From contig JAALGZ010000025.1 of NCBI GenBank assembly GCA_015227615.1, forward strand, positions 62,001 to 126,000: a stretch of 64,000 nt of DNA, read 5' to 3'. The notes beneath the pieces were generated by a model. It did not search any database. It saw only the letters and a program-made list of their open reading frames with translations, and had not been told where the DNA came from. This DNA comes from Labyrinthula sp. Ha (Eukaryota; Sar; Bigyra; Labyrinthulida; Labyrinthulaceae). The translations under genes and the position numbers were made by a program. Each line of letters starts with the position of its first letter. Within the stretch, counting starts at the first letter, position 1. This document shows positions 25,458-38,507 of this stretch, one piece after another.

Positions 25458-26924
25458 TTATATTAACTTATAAACCTTGCTGACTTTGCAACTAGGATAT
25501 TTTGCTACTACAGTTTTGCGCAACCATTTTTTATCTCCAAAGTATTCTATCTTTGTTTGATTCGCATATTCTTCTGAATCTGGAGTGTGATAAACAAACA
25601 ATAAAAAAGTATTACAAATGGTTCGAAATCGAATTTCAACCTTTTTCTCTGGGTTTGCCAATGTTCGTAGATCATCAACACTCATCTGCACTTGTGTCAG
25701 GATATCTTCTAAGATCTTTTGTTCATCCACCAGCAATATACATTTACTACTTGCATCACTTGCAACAAATGAAACTCGAGCTTTTTTCTGTTCAATCGTA
25801 CACACATTTACAGCTCTTATACATACTTTAATTAAACCAAACAAACGAAAGGGAAGTTCAATAACTCTTGTGATCAAGTCCATGTGCGAAGAAATATAAG
25901 AAAAATCTACACTAAATAGTTTCTGGGTAAAAAATAAGCTATTTTTCACTGGGATTAACTTTATAGAAAAACATGTTTCTGATGTACTTTTCAAGTAAAT
26001 CTGCTTCTTCTTATTTTTTCGTACAAGAACATTTGTCAATTTAATTTGCCTGAAATAAAACATTTTCAAGAACACAACTTTATCCAAAAGAAATAATTTA
26101 TTCAGTACTATATTTTTCTGCTTAATAAAACAAGATACTTTCAGAGGAAGAAACAAATATTTTTCGCTATTATTGAGTATTTGAACAAACAGTTCGTCAT
26201 CATCCAACTTGTACTTTATTAGGAATCCTTCCACGTTAATCTTATTTTCAAATGAGTCTTGAACGAAAAGATCAACAATTTTGAAAAAATGTTTTTTTGA
26301 ATTCAATTCTTCTATCAAATGAAATCTTGACTTCTGAATGAAAACATAGTGATTTGAAATAACATGTTTCATATTTTGAAACAAATATATATTTCCTTCT
26401 CTCAGCTTAATCAATTCTTGTTTTCTCTCTTTAAAAATAATATTTACTCTCCCTGTTGTTGTAGAAAGAATTATGTTTATTGAACAAACATCCCAATTTT
26501 TTGAAACAGGAGATATTGAAACTAGTTTTCCAGAAACTTCATCAACTTCTGTTTTTTCAACAATATCGCTTTCAAATCTTAATCTATTTCTTATTCTAAA
26601 CTCATCCACAACCAAAAACCAATTTTTCTGAACATATAATAAAGAGAAATCAAAAATATAAAGGCTTTGAAAATCTTTCAGAGGAGTTATTGGTATGAAA
26701 ATAATAGTTGGAAGTTGTGCATCTTCCTTACGAACGCAGATTTCAAACTCTGGAGTCACATCTACATCTATTGACAATACACTTCTTATGGAAAAAGGTA
26801 TTTCCAAGAATAAAAGAATTTCATCAAAATAAAATTTTTCTTTTTTGCCTAAGTTTTCATTTATTTGTTCAATGAAAGAGTAGAGATGTTTTTCTGTTAT
26901 TTTGTTGTACCGTGAGCGCTTCAT
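25458..26924 (-). CDS. Hypothetical protein, 488 aa, possible OB-fold protein
   Basis: An uninterrupted 488-residue frame starts at ATG and ends at TAA. I do not recognise the family securely. It has no signal peptide or clear membrane helix and is rich in alternating hydrophobic and charged beta-like segments. Several stretches resemble OB-fold edges, for example VSGKLVSISPVSKNWDVCSI (about residue 130) and, near residue 395, ASDASSKCILLVDEQ. The size and repeated OB-like layout recall telomere or single-strand DNA-binding proteins such as CTC1, but this is a guess. It lies in the same gene island as uS15m and NF-YC and is co-directional with uS15m. Confidence 0.75.
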   Translation of the reverse strand: MKRSRYNKITEKHLYSFIEQINENLGKKEKFYFDEILLFLEIPFSIRSVLSIDVDVTPEFEICVRKEDAQLPTIIFIPITPLKDFQSLYIFDFSLLYVQKNWFLVVDEFRIRNRLRFESDIVEKTEVDEVSGKLVSISPVSKNWDVCSINIILSTTTGRVNIIFKERKQELIKLREGNIYLFQNMKHVISNHYVFIQKSRFHLIEELNSKKHFFKIVDLFVQDSFENKINVEGFLIKYKLDDDELFVQILNNSEKYLFLPLKVSCFIKQKNIVLNKLFLLDKVVFLKMFYFRQIKLTNVLVRKNKKKQIYLKSTSETCFSIKLIPVKNSLFFTQKLFSVDFSYISSHMDLITRVIELPFRLFGLIKVCIRAVNVCTIEQKKARVSFVASDASSKCILLVDEQKILEDILTQVQMSVDDLRTLANPEKKVEIRFRTICNTFLLFVYHTPDSEEYANQTKIEYFGDKKWLRKTVVAKYPSCKVSKVYKLI

Positions 26925-29900
26925 TCATTGAAGACTATGAGAGATAAAGTGAACAAAGTTAGAATAATATACTTTGATCTTATTCCTCCTGGTTTTATTG
27001 GCAATGAATATGTATTCTGAAGGACGATATTGTTTTTCTCTTCTTTGTTTCAATATTTCTATTTTTCTTCAATTTTAACCGTTACACTTAATGTGGTGGT
27101 ACTAATGACGTGGCAAGATGAATACATAGTCGACAATTGAAATAGTATTCATCGTGCAAAATGCTTTATTTCTTTTTACAAAAAAGTAAAACAGTGACCT
27201 AGAACAATTTAACGAATATTTAGATATATTGAACTATATAGATAAGTTATATAGCATATAAGCTTCAAACTATGTCTCATGCCTACTCAAATCTTGTTCT
27301 CGAGTCTTTAGGATCAACATTTTGACTTGATTATGGTCCAAATACCCTATGCTTTGAGCATATTCACTCAAATTAACATTTATTTGCTATTCTCATCTTT
27401 CCATTACGCGAATATTTGCTGTATGTGCTGGTGCTCCTTCATTCGAGTTGAAATCAAGTTCTTGTACAAGAAGAAATTTTGTTAGATTAGTTATACAACG
27501 GTTCTGCCAAGCTCAGGAACTCTAATCACCAAATATCTCTACCATAGTAAAATATAATAAAATTTTCCATGGCCATTAAATACAGAAAGTACCTATTTTT
27601 CGTATTAAGTAGTTAGAAATGGCAGTGTTAAACCTCAATGTTATTCCCTATGATGTCCAATATGTGTTGCACTTTATACAAAGATACATATTCAAATAAA
27701 ATAAATGCTTCCTACATTTATTTAAATAAAATAATTTTCATACACTTCTCTCTCAACTGAACTGTTGATCCAGATGCTGGATTGAGAAGTCAGAATCATA
27801 ATTCAAAAAGTTAGCCCTTCTGCAAATTTTGAGTAGGAATATATAGCAACAGAACTTAGGAGAAATATTGAACAAGGATTTAATATAACCGCAATGGTCA
27901 ATTCACATATATTTTCCCAATTATCGAGCTAGGAAATTATTGTATTTATCAATAGTTGGAGCTGTTTTTTGTCCTGCCACTAAATCAAAGATTGTTGAAG
28001 CCAATAGCAAAATGCACCCAAATTAACTCATTAACAGTAGTTTTAGCTAATATAAATATTTTATATCCTTAAATTATCCACAATTTTATTACGAATATGT
28101 AGTAATATTCTTTATTATTTTGAAAGAAACTGTTGAAATTTGGCTTTCCGAGGGTTAACACTTTATCTTTGAATTCTGTGCCGAAAACTTTAGTGCCAAC
28201 ATATTTGTTTTAAGGAAACATAATCGTGCTTCGAATCAAAATAACTGAATTAGTTAACAACTAAGCTTAGATACGTTCATTTGCAGTTGTCCTTGGAATT
28301 TTACAAAGGGGACTATGCCTGTACTTTAATTGCACGTGAGACACGATGAGGTATTTGCTGCAACTCATGGAAAGCCAGCAAATTTAGTGTATGTAATCTA
28401 ATCTAGTTGCAAAAAACTAAGATATTCAACTACGTAAGCGATTTTTCTTTATCTAATTTTAGTAACCGACTCAAAAGTCTATTTAATTCTTTACTTTATA
28501 AGTAAAACTTTAAAATGGAACTTCAAATATAAAATTTCAAAATTCTTCGATATACATTTGGGTGCCTCCGGAGAGATATCAATTTTACAATTTTTTTTTC
28601 ATTCTTCTTCAGGTTTTTCTATTCGGGCAATAAAATAATGGCTCTGGTTGTAAATTCTCTTGAAATACATGTATATAAATACAGATAGATCGCAAACAGT
28701 TTTCCCAGACAGAAGCAGTCAGGCTTAAATTGCCCGCTAAATAGCAATAAACTTCTCAATCAAGAACCCCCGTAAAAAGGAATCTGATTTAATGCATATC
28801 AAATGTCGGCATTAAGCCTACTTTATAATATAAGAGAAGCAATGTAATCTGGTGCTTCGACTGTATCTTATGGGATCTTTGATTTTGGTCTTAATTTAGA
28901 TAACCAAATTGCTTCAATGGTCCATTTTCGTGTCAGTAACATCATTAAACTGTTAAAGTTCTTATTTAACTAAGGAGAATTATTAACTAAATTAAATTCC
29001 GTTTCAGGTAAGACTCGACCAACAAACATTCCTAGAATTTAAGTTACTATGGTAAGAAAATTCTGACATCCTGAAACTGTATTCCTAAAATATCTTTTAT
29101 TTCAAGTTTTTTCTGTCTGTAAAAATTAATCTTCCAATTTCTTGGGATAGAGAAGTATATGGGCAATCAAGATCGAATTATGTAACTACATCGAGTGCAT
29201 CTTTGTTGCCCAGAAAGATTTCTAATTTCATAGTACCCTCGATCGTCGTAATAGGTTACAAATTTGTCAGCCTTAAACTCTGTGAACTAGAGTGGATAGT
29301 TTCTCATTTTCCAATGTTGTAGAATATCACGGTTAACATATCGGACACGGGAAATATAAGAGTCAACGGTTTCAAAAAAATATCTATAATCCCGCCTTAT
29401 GAAATCAGATCAATCTGATATTCTGTGTTGTGAAGAAATTAATCAGTGTTGCCCTACGGTTCTTATTCTAATACTTGAATCCATGCTTCTGATTACAGTA
29501 AATGTAGTATCTGCACGGTGTGAAAACTTATCTGAAAAATTACAGGCAAAACAAATGTACACAACAACTACATAAGCGGAGGCTACGCAGCGTAGCAGCA
29601 CAGGACTATTAATGTGTTAAAGTTCTCGAAGTGACAAGAGAATCACGACACTTCTTAGCTAGTATAATAAAATTATGGTTATTAACCAATTTTATCTCCA
29701 ATTATTGAGCAGTTACTCCACGCTAAAATAGTCTTCATTCTTAGAGAACTATATTTCCTGTATTAAAAGTTGCATAAATTCTTCTTTGCTAACAAAAATA
29801 ACAGACAGAACCACGCGATTACAATGAATCGCAAGCGTCATAATTTAGAATTCTTGCTATTCGGAATTTATGACCAATCTTTCTTCTTTTCTTCACATTG

Positions 29901-31660
29901 ACGTTCTTTACATATATATATCACATAATGTTGCTCCTAATAGCTGCGAACCGGATTGGATTTAGTAATAATTCAGTTATAAGTTTTTGCCGATGTTTCT
30001 TTTAATGATAGATACTGATACTTCCCCAACCATTTCGATTGATTATTATTAATGAATTGATTATCTACATAGGACTGGGCAATATGGCCATGGGCCAAAT
30101 AGTTAAAAAACATTTGGTTATTTTATATTGTATTAAAGCCTTCGATAAGAGGACCATATGGCCTAATTGTGACATATCACTGTTTTTTTTGGGGGCCTTC
30201 TGGACCTTGAAGATGGGTTTTCATACGGTGCAAATAATGGAATATTTTCTTTGCCTTTTGACCCAAGGCTGTGTTACCCAATCTTGTGTTGATAATCAGA
30301 ATTGAATCCAAATTTTTTGATACTAATGGAAATCTTATTTCTTTTATTGATTATGAGGATTAACATAATTATCAAATGATTGTTGATGAATTATATAAAA
30401 TCTGATGCCTACGGACAGCTAATGCACCAAAAACTTAAATGGTAACTTGAAAAAATAAAATCTTTCTGCTCAGAAAATTGCGTATTATTCGATAAAAAAG
30501 ACTTTTTTTAGAATGGTTTAAATTCGAATGCAGTTTTCAGTAAAGAACAGAAGAGATTGAAGTTCACGTAGAATATCAGGCAAGAAAACATATGAAACAC
30601 GTGGTGGAAGTTCAAAATTACCTGAGGTGAAAATTTTACAGCATATTTTTACTAAGAAGTTAGTGAAATATATTTAGTAGTGAATTCGCATTCGAAAATT
30701 TTGAAAAGCTGAGATATGGTTGGTATTATTCTTGTCAGACGATCTCTACCAGCGGTAAATATTAGTTTGATTGAGTTATCGCAGTTCACATTAATTTTTT
30801 TGGGGGGCAATAATTCGCTAAAAAATCTCTGCGGTTAGTAACGAATGAAATTTGCTCAGCAAAATCCTGAATCCATTATCAAAACTCCTCGAGTTATTCT
30901 GCAAGGGCGCTTCGTTAGCTCCAATTGCTTCCAAAGGCAATATTATCATCGGTTGATTACAAAAAAAAATTGACTTTTGTTTACTGTTTAAATATGGCTT
31001 AGGTATATTATATAATCATTATCTTAACTCTAAACAAAGACTGCAAGGCTGTTATTGCATCCTCTTTGTTAAAGTTCTTCGTAATAGTGTTCGATTACCT
31101 ACTTTATATACTCCACCTGTAACAGGAACACCCTAAGAAGTAAATTTTGGTTTGGAATCTAATTCATTAAGATATTTTAAAGTCCTAATAAAGGTGAATA
31201 TATTCCAAGTAAGTAGTCTCTCAATCAAAGGACGTAAACCTATATTATTGTATATTACAATATATAGACACCATGCATCACAACATATATACCCATCAAC
31301 ATATCCACATAACATCTCATCGATTTGTGGCATAGCGGGAAACAAGTTCCTTGCTAATGGGATTAACCCAGCTTCGATTCTGTTCAATAATTCGGCTTCG
31401 GATAAAATGGCAGGTTGGGCAAGGGATTTCGTGTAGGCAAGATCTCAGGTTCACTAAGATTCATGGTAAAGGCAGAGACTTGAAATTAGGGCATGTTAAC
31501 ATGATACCAGTCGTAGTTATCCGTTAAGCTGAAATAAAATCAACAGAATCAAGATGAGATTTTTTTCTGGTTTATGAGAATGGAAAGTATAGAAAAGATA
31601 TTAAAGAACATGAAAGGATAAATTGAAATACAGTGTTTATTAAATGATGGAGTTGTTTAG
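26925..31660. other. AT-rich gene desert
   Basis: No recognisable gene in about 4.7 kb. Short open frames occur (30039-30305 plus; 31133-31387 minus, overlapped by 31152-31436 plus) without motifs. Parts on the minus strand near 29200-29500 look vaguely coding-like but cannot be assigned. Confidence 0.45.
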
Positions 31661-31893
31661 ATGATTATGAAGCAGTATTTTGTCCTTGAGAAGGATGAAG
31701 AGCTTGTGGTTGAAGAAGTAACCTACTTGTTAAGAGCGCGAGTTGGAATTGTCTACATCTACAACAGCTTATGGAACGTTCCACACCTCTGCAAAGAATA
31801 TTTTCCATTGCCAAATTTTCTCTAGCTACTTCTCTAAAGAAAACGGGGGAAGCATATTATGAAGCAATGAAATCTCTGCGCTCTGTAGATTGA
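31661..31893 (+). CDS. Possible small two-exon gene or 5' exons of the next gene
   Basis: Two short coding-like segments in different frames are joined in phase by a candidate GT-AG intron of 50 nt (31718-31767). The first begins MIMKQYFVLEKDEELVVEE and the second reads LMERSTPLQRIFSIAKFSLA and ends at TGA 31891-31893, giving about 60 aa. Alternatively a donor at 31888 (TCT|GTAGAT) could splice in phase to the TTTTAG acceptor at 32030, fusing these exons to the 561-aa protein. No family is recognised. The call rests only on composition and splice-site fit. Confidence 0.3.
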
Positions 31894-32033
31894 GCAAACC
31901 AGAATAATCTTGGGTACCACCTTAATTAAAGGATATATCACAAAGCAGTAGGGAAATTTTGTTTAGTGGCAATTTGAAACTTATTGAAATTTCTATCATG
32001 TACTCGTTTTCGTTCTCTTAACGGTTTTAGGAG

Positions 32034-33719
32034 ATGAATCCGAACTTCGAACATATTTTAAACTCTGCAGGGAGTCGAATAGAAAACCTGATAGAGGAGG
32101 TAGATGTTACTTTATTAAAACTTTTTTCAAGTTCAGATATATTTGATTATAGTTGTGACATCCTTTGCAATCTATTCTTGGATAGAGTTAGGGCAGAATG
32201 GAAAGTTTCTTTAGAGGAGCTGAAATCGGTACAAGAAGAACAAGAAAACGAACACGAGGTAGAGGTTGAAGATTCTTTGAACACTTTGAGAGCTATAGAG
32301 TGCTGTGTTTCCCTGTGCTTGGGAGAATCTGGGTTTAAAAGTATAAGGGAAATATCGGAGAAAGAAGTCTTTGATCAAATCGAGAAAGACACTTCAATGA
32401 GGGCATTAAAGATATTTGAACTCAGTTCCAAGGAACAAGTTCCCAGGACAAGGCAAAAACTAAAGATAAAAAATATCTACCAAGATAGAGATTTTCTTCC
32501 AAAAACTCTCTATGAATATTTATCGGATGAGAAAGGTTTCAGACAGGTTTATGACTGTAAGACGCAAACTTTTACCAAGCTGCTTCTTAATGAACGTGAA
32601 AAGCTTCCACAAATATGTCCTACCGCCAAAGTGTTTCCCATGGAAAAATATCCAGTGCATTCTGAGCTTACACTGCTACCCTGTTCATTTATACCCAATT
32701 TGAACTCATCGCTTTGCTCTTCGTTTGACATTGATTTTGAACATTCTGGACCCATCTATTTCTGCCTAGAAGAATGTCATGAAATAGATGCAAAGGTACG
32801 AATGCTAAGTAATGCTGGAGCTGCGCTCGATGAATCCGTTCTCTTCGAACAAGATTTGAGATCTCTAATAGCAAAACAAGAACAAAAATTAACTTGGTTA
32901 CCCAAACCACTGAAACACAAAAGTAGAACATACTCTGTGGGCTCGATGTACCATCTATATTGCTGGGGTTGCCATTTTATGAAGAATGAATCTGGTTTAT
33001 TAAGTAGCCTAAACAAGAGTTTTGCATCTACATTTCCTATACAAATAGTTAACTTTTACGCAATAAAGAAACAGTGTGGTTCCGTTGTACGAATAGAGAA
33101 ACTTGAGAAAAGATGTTTAAAGAGGCTTTTGGGTTTCCTTGTAAAACAAGAAAATATTTCTGCTGCTCCAAGAAAGTGCTCATATTCCAGTGCTTTTATA
33201 CAATGTTATGATGACCGAAACTTAATTGTGTCCTTAGGAAAACATATACCTGCAAAGAAGAAAATGAACCTGAAAAGTGAGATTTCTGGAGCACTCTTGG
33301 AAAACTTGCAAATTTCCATAAATTTTACTAAGTTACAGTTTAGTCCAGTTAATGATGAGGATATAAAAAAACTATTTTGTGAATATGTTGTGAGCTGTCT
33401 AGTACTTAAAGCTGAGTCAAGAGTGACATCATTGGTGCGAAAATTAGCGAAACCTGCACTTCAGAAGAAAACTTATAAAATGAAACATGCCCATAATCAG
33501 TTGGAAATAGCACTCAAGCATCTGAAACACTCAAATCCTGAACAAATTTTTTCTCATGTTTTTCAAGTACCTTGTTTGTTAGGCCTGAAGGGAGGATTTG
33601 TATTTCTCACTTCCTTGAAGAATTTCATTTCAGAATTCTTGTTTAAGTTTAGTTTACAAGGATTGTTTGAACTCGAGTATGCACTTGCAAAAATATCTAT
33701 TTTAAAGGAAAACACATAG
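32034..33719 (+). CDS. Hypothetical protein, 561 aa
   Basis: An uninterrupted 561-residue frame with an ATG directly after a TTTTAG sequence, so this could be the true start or an exon boundary. I do not recognise the family. The first 140 residues are acidic and helical with a Glu-rich stretch (about residues 65-82), which suggests a coiled coil. The middle region is Leu- and Cys-rich without a regular zinc motif. The last third is basic and helical. There is no signal peptide and no convincing membrane segment. The long frame in such AT-rich DNA makes it very likely real. It stands in its own small island. Confidence 0.8.
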   Translation: MNPNFEHILNSAGSRIENLIEEVDVTLLKLFSSSDIFDYSCDILCNLFLDRVRAEWKVSLEELKSVQEEQENEHEVEVEDSLNTLRAIECCVSLCLGESGFKSIREISEKEVFDQIEKDTSMRALKIFELSSKEQVPRTRQKLKIKNIYQDRDFLPKTLYEYLSDEKGFRQVYDCKTQTFTKLLLNEREKLPQICPTAKVFPMEKYPVHSELTLLPCSFIPNLNSSLCSSFDIDFEHSGPIYFCLEECHEIDAKVRMLSNAGAALDESVLFEQDLRSLIAKQEQKLTWLPKPLKHKSRTYSVGSMYHLYCWGCHFMKNESGLLSSLNKSFASTFPIQIVNFYAIKKQCGSVVRIEKLEKRCLKRLLGFLVKQENISAAPRKCSYSSAFIQCYDDRNLIVSLGKHIPAKKKMNLKSEISGALLENLQISINFTKLQFSPVNDEDIKKLFCEYVVSCLVLKAESRVTSLVRKLAKPALQKKTYKMKHAHNQLEIALKHLKHSNPEQIFSHVFQVPCLLGLKGGFVFLTSLKNFISEFLFKFSLQGLFELEYALAKISILKENT

Positions 33720-36700
33720 AGACAAGTATATATTTAACTCATGCAACTACCATGCAAAATGTTGTTGTTTTATTGAAATAATGGACTTTCTCTTGAATCT
33801 ATTATATACTGCAGTATCTTTAAGAGTTTACCATTTTGCAGGATATAGCACGGCTTCCTTTTTTCTGGATGTATTCACACTGACCTGAGCAAAAAATATG
33901 AAACTTAGATTTAATCTTTTATGAACAGCGTATTCTTCATTGATTCTGCCATTATTGAAGTCTAATTTCTATAAACCTTTGAGTCGTGGGTAAACTATAA
34001 TCAAAGTAAACTTTTTCTGAATCTCTTGCTCTATATTTAAGTAACGAAAGACACTTTGAATAAAGACAATGATACTCAATGCTAAAGTTGTTACTTACCA
34101 AGCAACAATATTATTCAGGCGATAATTATTTCTTCAACAGTCCTGTTTTCTGTATAATCTAAAGTAATGAAATTGATGTAACTACTTCAAAGCAGTGACA
34201 TGGAGAGTCAATCAAAAAAATTATTTTGATATATATCAGTATTTCTAGATTTTGAGCACCTGAAGTAAGTTAACCTTGACGTAAACGTTTGTTGAGAATC
34301 TTGTATGTCCAAGTTTTTTTGGTCCAAGAACTATAATTTAGAAAGGAGTCCTACCACAGTTTCCACACATATCCCACTTTTCCAAAGTCCTTTCCTGTTT
34401 TCCTTACTGTTCAAGCTTCATCCTTTACCATCTCAAGAAGTACCCGACTTATCGAAGACTGAAGTTTACATTATTTTGCTGCTACCCCGTGAACTCATGC
34501 AGTGAGTCCTACTTATTTACGTCAAGAGTTTTGTGCGGCATGGGCTTATATGCTGGCTTCTTTCAGCTTTAGGATCATTCAAGGATCTCTTCTCCAATAA
34601 TATTCAAGGAAATTGGTTGGGCTACATCCTTAATTTTACATCCAACTTATTTCAACATTTCTTGAAGCTTAGGTGAAAAAAATTTGTTTTCGCGTAAAAG
34701 AAGTATATTAATTGTTTGATCTAAACTCTAACTAATTTGAATTAGCTGCCTTCCACTACTTAGCTATAATGCTCTTAAAATCCTTGATCATATGACGCTG
34801 CGACATTTCTAATATGCCTACTCAAAAAATTCTTTTTAAGGGAAACGGTGACAAAAGAATCAAAGAGACACAATTTTTTAAGCTTTGCAATGCGTACCAT
34901 TTTTCACCCTTCTTTGTGTTAATATATAAGATATGGAGAACTATAACATCTACTACATAAAGTCATGGCAGTTAGTTTGTACAATTAGGTTTAAGTGGTA
35001 CTACATTATCGAGCCACAAAATAAGGCTTTGCAGACATCAAGCTGATCTAAAGCTGTCTTCAAGTAAAACATAAATATCAAGTAGGATGCTGATACAAAC
35101 AACTATGGTAAGTAAGAAAGCGCAATGAAATTTAAATGTTCACATGACAAGAAAAGAGATATCCGCAGCAGCTTGTACATCTAGATAAACTACAATGGTT
35201 AGAGAACTAAACCAAAGACTTATTCATTAGAAATTTTAGTTTGATGCTTCTAGGGATCAGTAAGAAGAATTTTATTATCTTAGGCAAGTTCCATCAAGAA
35301 AGTAAGGTTACAATAAGTCTAATAGCTTTCTTTTGCTGGAGACTCTTTAGAAAAAAATCTGCCGGATTCTTGAGAATCCATTTCTCTTATTTTCTATCTT
35401 ACCTTCATTATCCATTGAATACTTTTTTGTTTTATATTTTTTTTAGAAAGGAATTTCAAGATGTTTGAAAGAAAGAGATGGTATCCTGGTTACTCTTCAT
35501 ATACTCCCTATATACTGCATTCATTTGAGTATACAAGTAACAACAGCCTTGGTAATATAATTGAAGAGAATTTAGAATTTATATTTAGGAAGTAACTTAC
35601 GTAAGATATGTTTAAAGGCTTTCTGAAGTTATAGTGCAGGAAATCATGCTTCATGCTTACGGCAATGAACTGGAAAATCACAACGGAAAATTCGTGCTTT
35701 TTACAAATTCCTCAACAACACTACAATTTTTTTATCTTCCATCGCAACTAGATTTTGAATATATTGTTGTTGCAAAGAAAACTTATAATTATCCTGAGTG
35801 AGACCTATGAGATTAAACAAGATTGACGTTAAAGTGGGAGATGATTAGAATTCCTATCTTGAGCAATTAAATTAGTTCTTGACATTTTATCATATTGACT
35901 GCGTCGGTCTAATTATAGAGCACCGAATCTGTTTATCGTCGTATTGAGAGAGTTAAATAGTAAGTTCAATAATATTTTGCCAAGTTGGATAAATTATCAC
36001 TATTCAGATTTTGATAAGGGAAGATTTTATCGGAGCTGGTTAAGTTTTCTCATATCTGCTAGCAAGTTATTCATCCTAATTACTTCTCTGGCTATCTCGT
36101 ACTGCTAGTCTGATTACATATTCATCTTCTATTCTTATATTTTGCTTCAGTTAATTGCTTAATGCTGTTTGAGATCTTTCAGGTCTATCTATTCACTGCT
36201 ACTTTATTGAGATAATCTCCATTAATATTACCGCATAGTGAAAAAAAATTGAAAAAGTGTTTCAGGCATATATTACTAACTGCATTATTATTATATTCGC
36301 AACTCATAAGAGTATGAACTATTCTTAATGCGGGGAGTGTTTAATACTTCCAAAAATATTCAATTTTGCTTTACAATATTTGAATTTTCTAAAAATATCT
36401 TATATTCGCAAATTATTTTTTTTTGAGCATTACTCTGTACTTAGCACTTTCTACATATTTATATCTGTTTTTTTTTTCTATATACCAGAATTCATTAATT
36501 ATACTTTACGTGGTGTGGTATAAAAACATTGAATTTACCTGTTGAACAAAATTGATATATAAACTATTTCAATACTACGTTTTAATTCTACTTATCCTGA
36601 ATTCTATGTGATTATGGTTGATATTCCTTATAGATACGTATCAGGCATATTTTTTATTTCAATGCACCGACACTTATTTTCTTTAATTTCACTGAGCATT

Positions 36701-38507
36701 ATTTGCATTTAGTTTATAAAGTATAAAGCTAAGAAAATTATTTTCTTGTAGTATATTCAATAAGTACTTATTCTGGTTGGTATACAAACTAAATTCTTAG
36801 ACCTGGAAATTTAATTCAGCCTTTTCTTACGTTATTAAGCTTGTCACTCTTAGCTTTGCTGCAGATTATATCTCCGGGACCCGTTCCTTCCCTATTTGTT
36901 TACGCACTAACCTATTATCTTTTTTGTATTTCCCTTATTCTATTAGAATGGCTCTTTGGGGAAATCCTTGTATACTAAAGATAAAGTTTTGTCCTTCCGA
37001 CATCAACCTCTCACCATCATCACAGTCAATACTTTGGCAACTTAAACCGTATCTTAGGACATCGTTGAAGTTAGCCACCAAGATTTGTTAACAAAGTTTT
37101 CACCTTATCTGCTCATTAACAATCTTTATTTTGGAGATTAATTCACTTGCTTACTGTCATTGATAATCATTGCTGTCATGCTGTTCAGACCTAAAACACT
37201 TTGTTCACGAAAATAAACCATGTGATTCAATTTTTTACTGAATGAAGCTACAGGTTTTAATGCATTTATGAATAGTTTTTCTTGTCCGGGATGCATAATA
37301 TCTAGAACCCTGGAGAAGGTTTACATATTTAGAAAAATTCATTCTTTTGACCATACAATTTTCTTCAAGAAAATTTATCACTTCTTTCTGTCAACCCTAA
37401 TGCTCCTGAGAGGACGATGAATGTAAAATTATTTTATTTTAGCCTCATTTAAAACGCAATCCCTATCTAACGTAAGTTTCATCTAGGTTATTCGCTCTAT
37501 GCTTATTTGTTCACTCAGGAATCCTGAAAAGGGAACCAAAGTGCTCCAGAGGAACCTGAACAAGAATGATCTGATCTTCCTGTCATAATTCTTCTTCAAA
37601 TTAGTGATAATTATCTTCTGTTTTGATAAAATACCTTGATTTAACTCCTTTCCTATGATTTTAGGAACAAAATGTCTTATCTTGACAATCAGTCATCAGT
37701 CCAAAATATATATTGACCTTAGTATGTTGTCCTACTTCTATCACCATCACAACCTAACAATGTCGCTTTCGAGGATTGCTAACTTATATTATTATTTATA
37801 TAGCCATGCATGAGCAAAAAGTATTCGGAATGCTTTGCTTGTGCCCTCCTTCTTGTTTCAATTTTCCTCTTTATTCGTGACCCAATAATCCGCAGAGGCA
37901 TTTTGTAATTACATTTCTTATGAGAATTATTTGGTACTATGAAATTAGAAACTTTCTGCCAATAATTTGTTAAAGGGATATTTTTGATTCAAGTGACTCT
38001 GAATAGTAATATTATAAGTTTTCTTGTTGCATTGCAAACGCGGTTGCAAGGCTTTAAAGAAATACTGTAACACTCCTTAAACAGCAGCCTATTTTTTATT
38101 TAAAGCTGGAATTCAAACTCAAAACAAGTCATTTCTTTTTTGGTTTTCTTCTTATTGAATATCTTTGTCTTTACTCGGGTTTGTTTTTAATTGACAAATT
38201 GTAGCTGCCGCAAACTACATGTGCCATTCTTTGCGTCTTTAAAAAGTCTCATTTGCGTTTCTATTTCATTTTTTATAAAGGCTTTCTCATTTCCATAGAA
38301 TAATATAGATGTTTGAAGTGAAAATGAGACCCTTGCAGATTTTACCCTATGGTAATGTAATATCCATTATCTACGTGCATAGAAATACAAACGGATATTA
38401 CCATACATGTATACCCAAATGTAAATATCCCCAAAATTTATTGCATTTGGGAAATACAAGTATTAAGTATAAACTGTATTACAAATTCAGAGCAGAATAG
38501 TTGTAAA
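33720..38507. other. AT-rich gene desert
   Basis: No recognisable gene in about 4.8 kb. The open frames at 34305-34505, 35241-35468 and 38309-38500 are short and lack features. Confidence 0.45.

Noticed and set aside
25502-25899. Plus-strand frames of 93-109 aa
   Set aside because: They are shadows of the minus-strand 488-aa gene.
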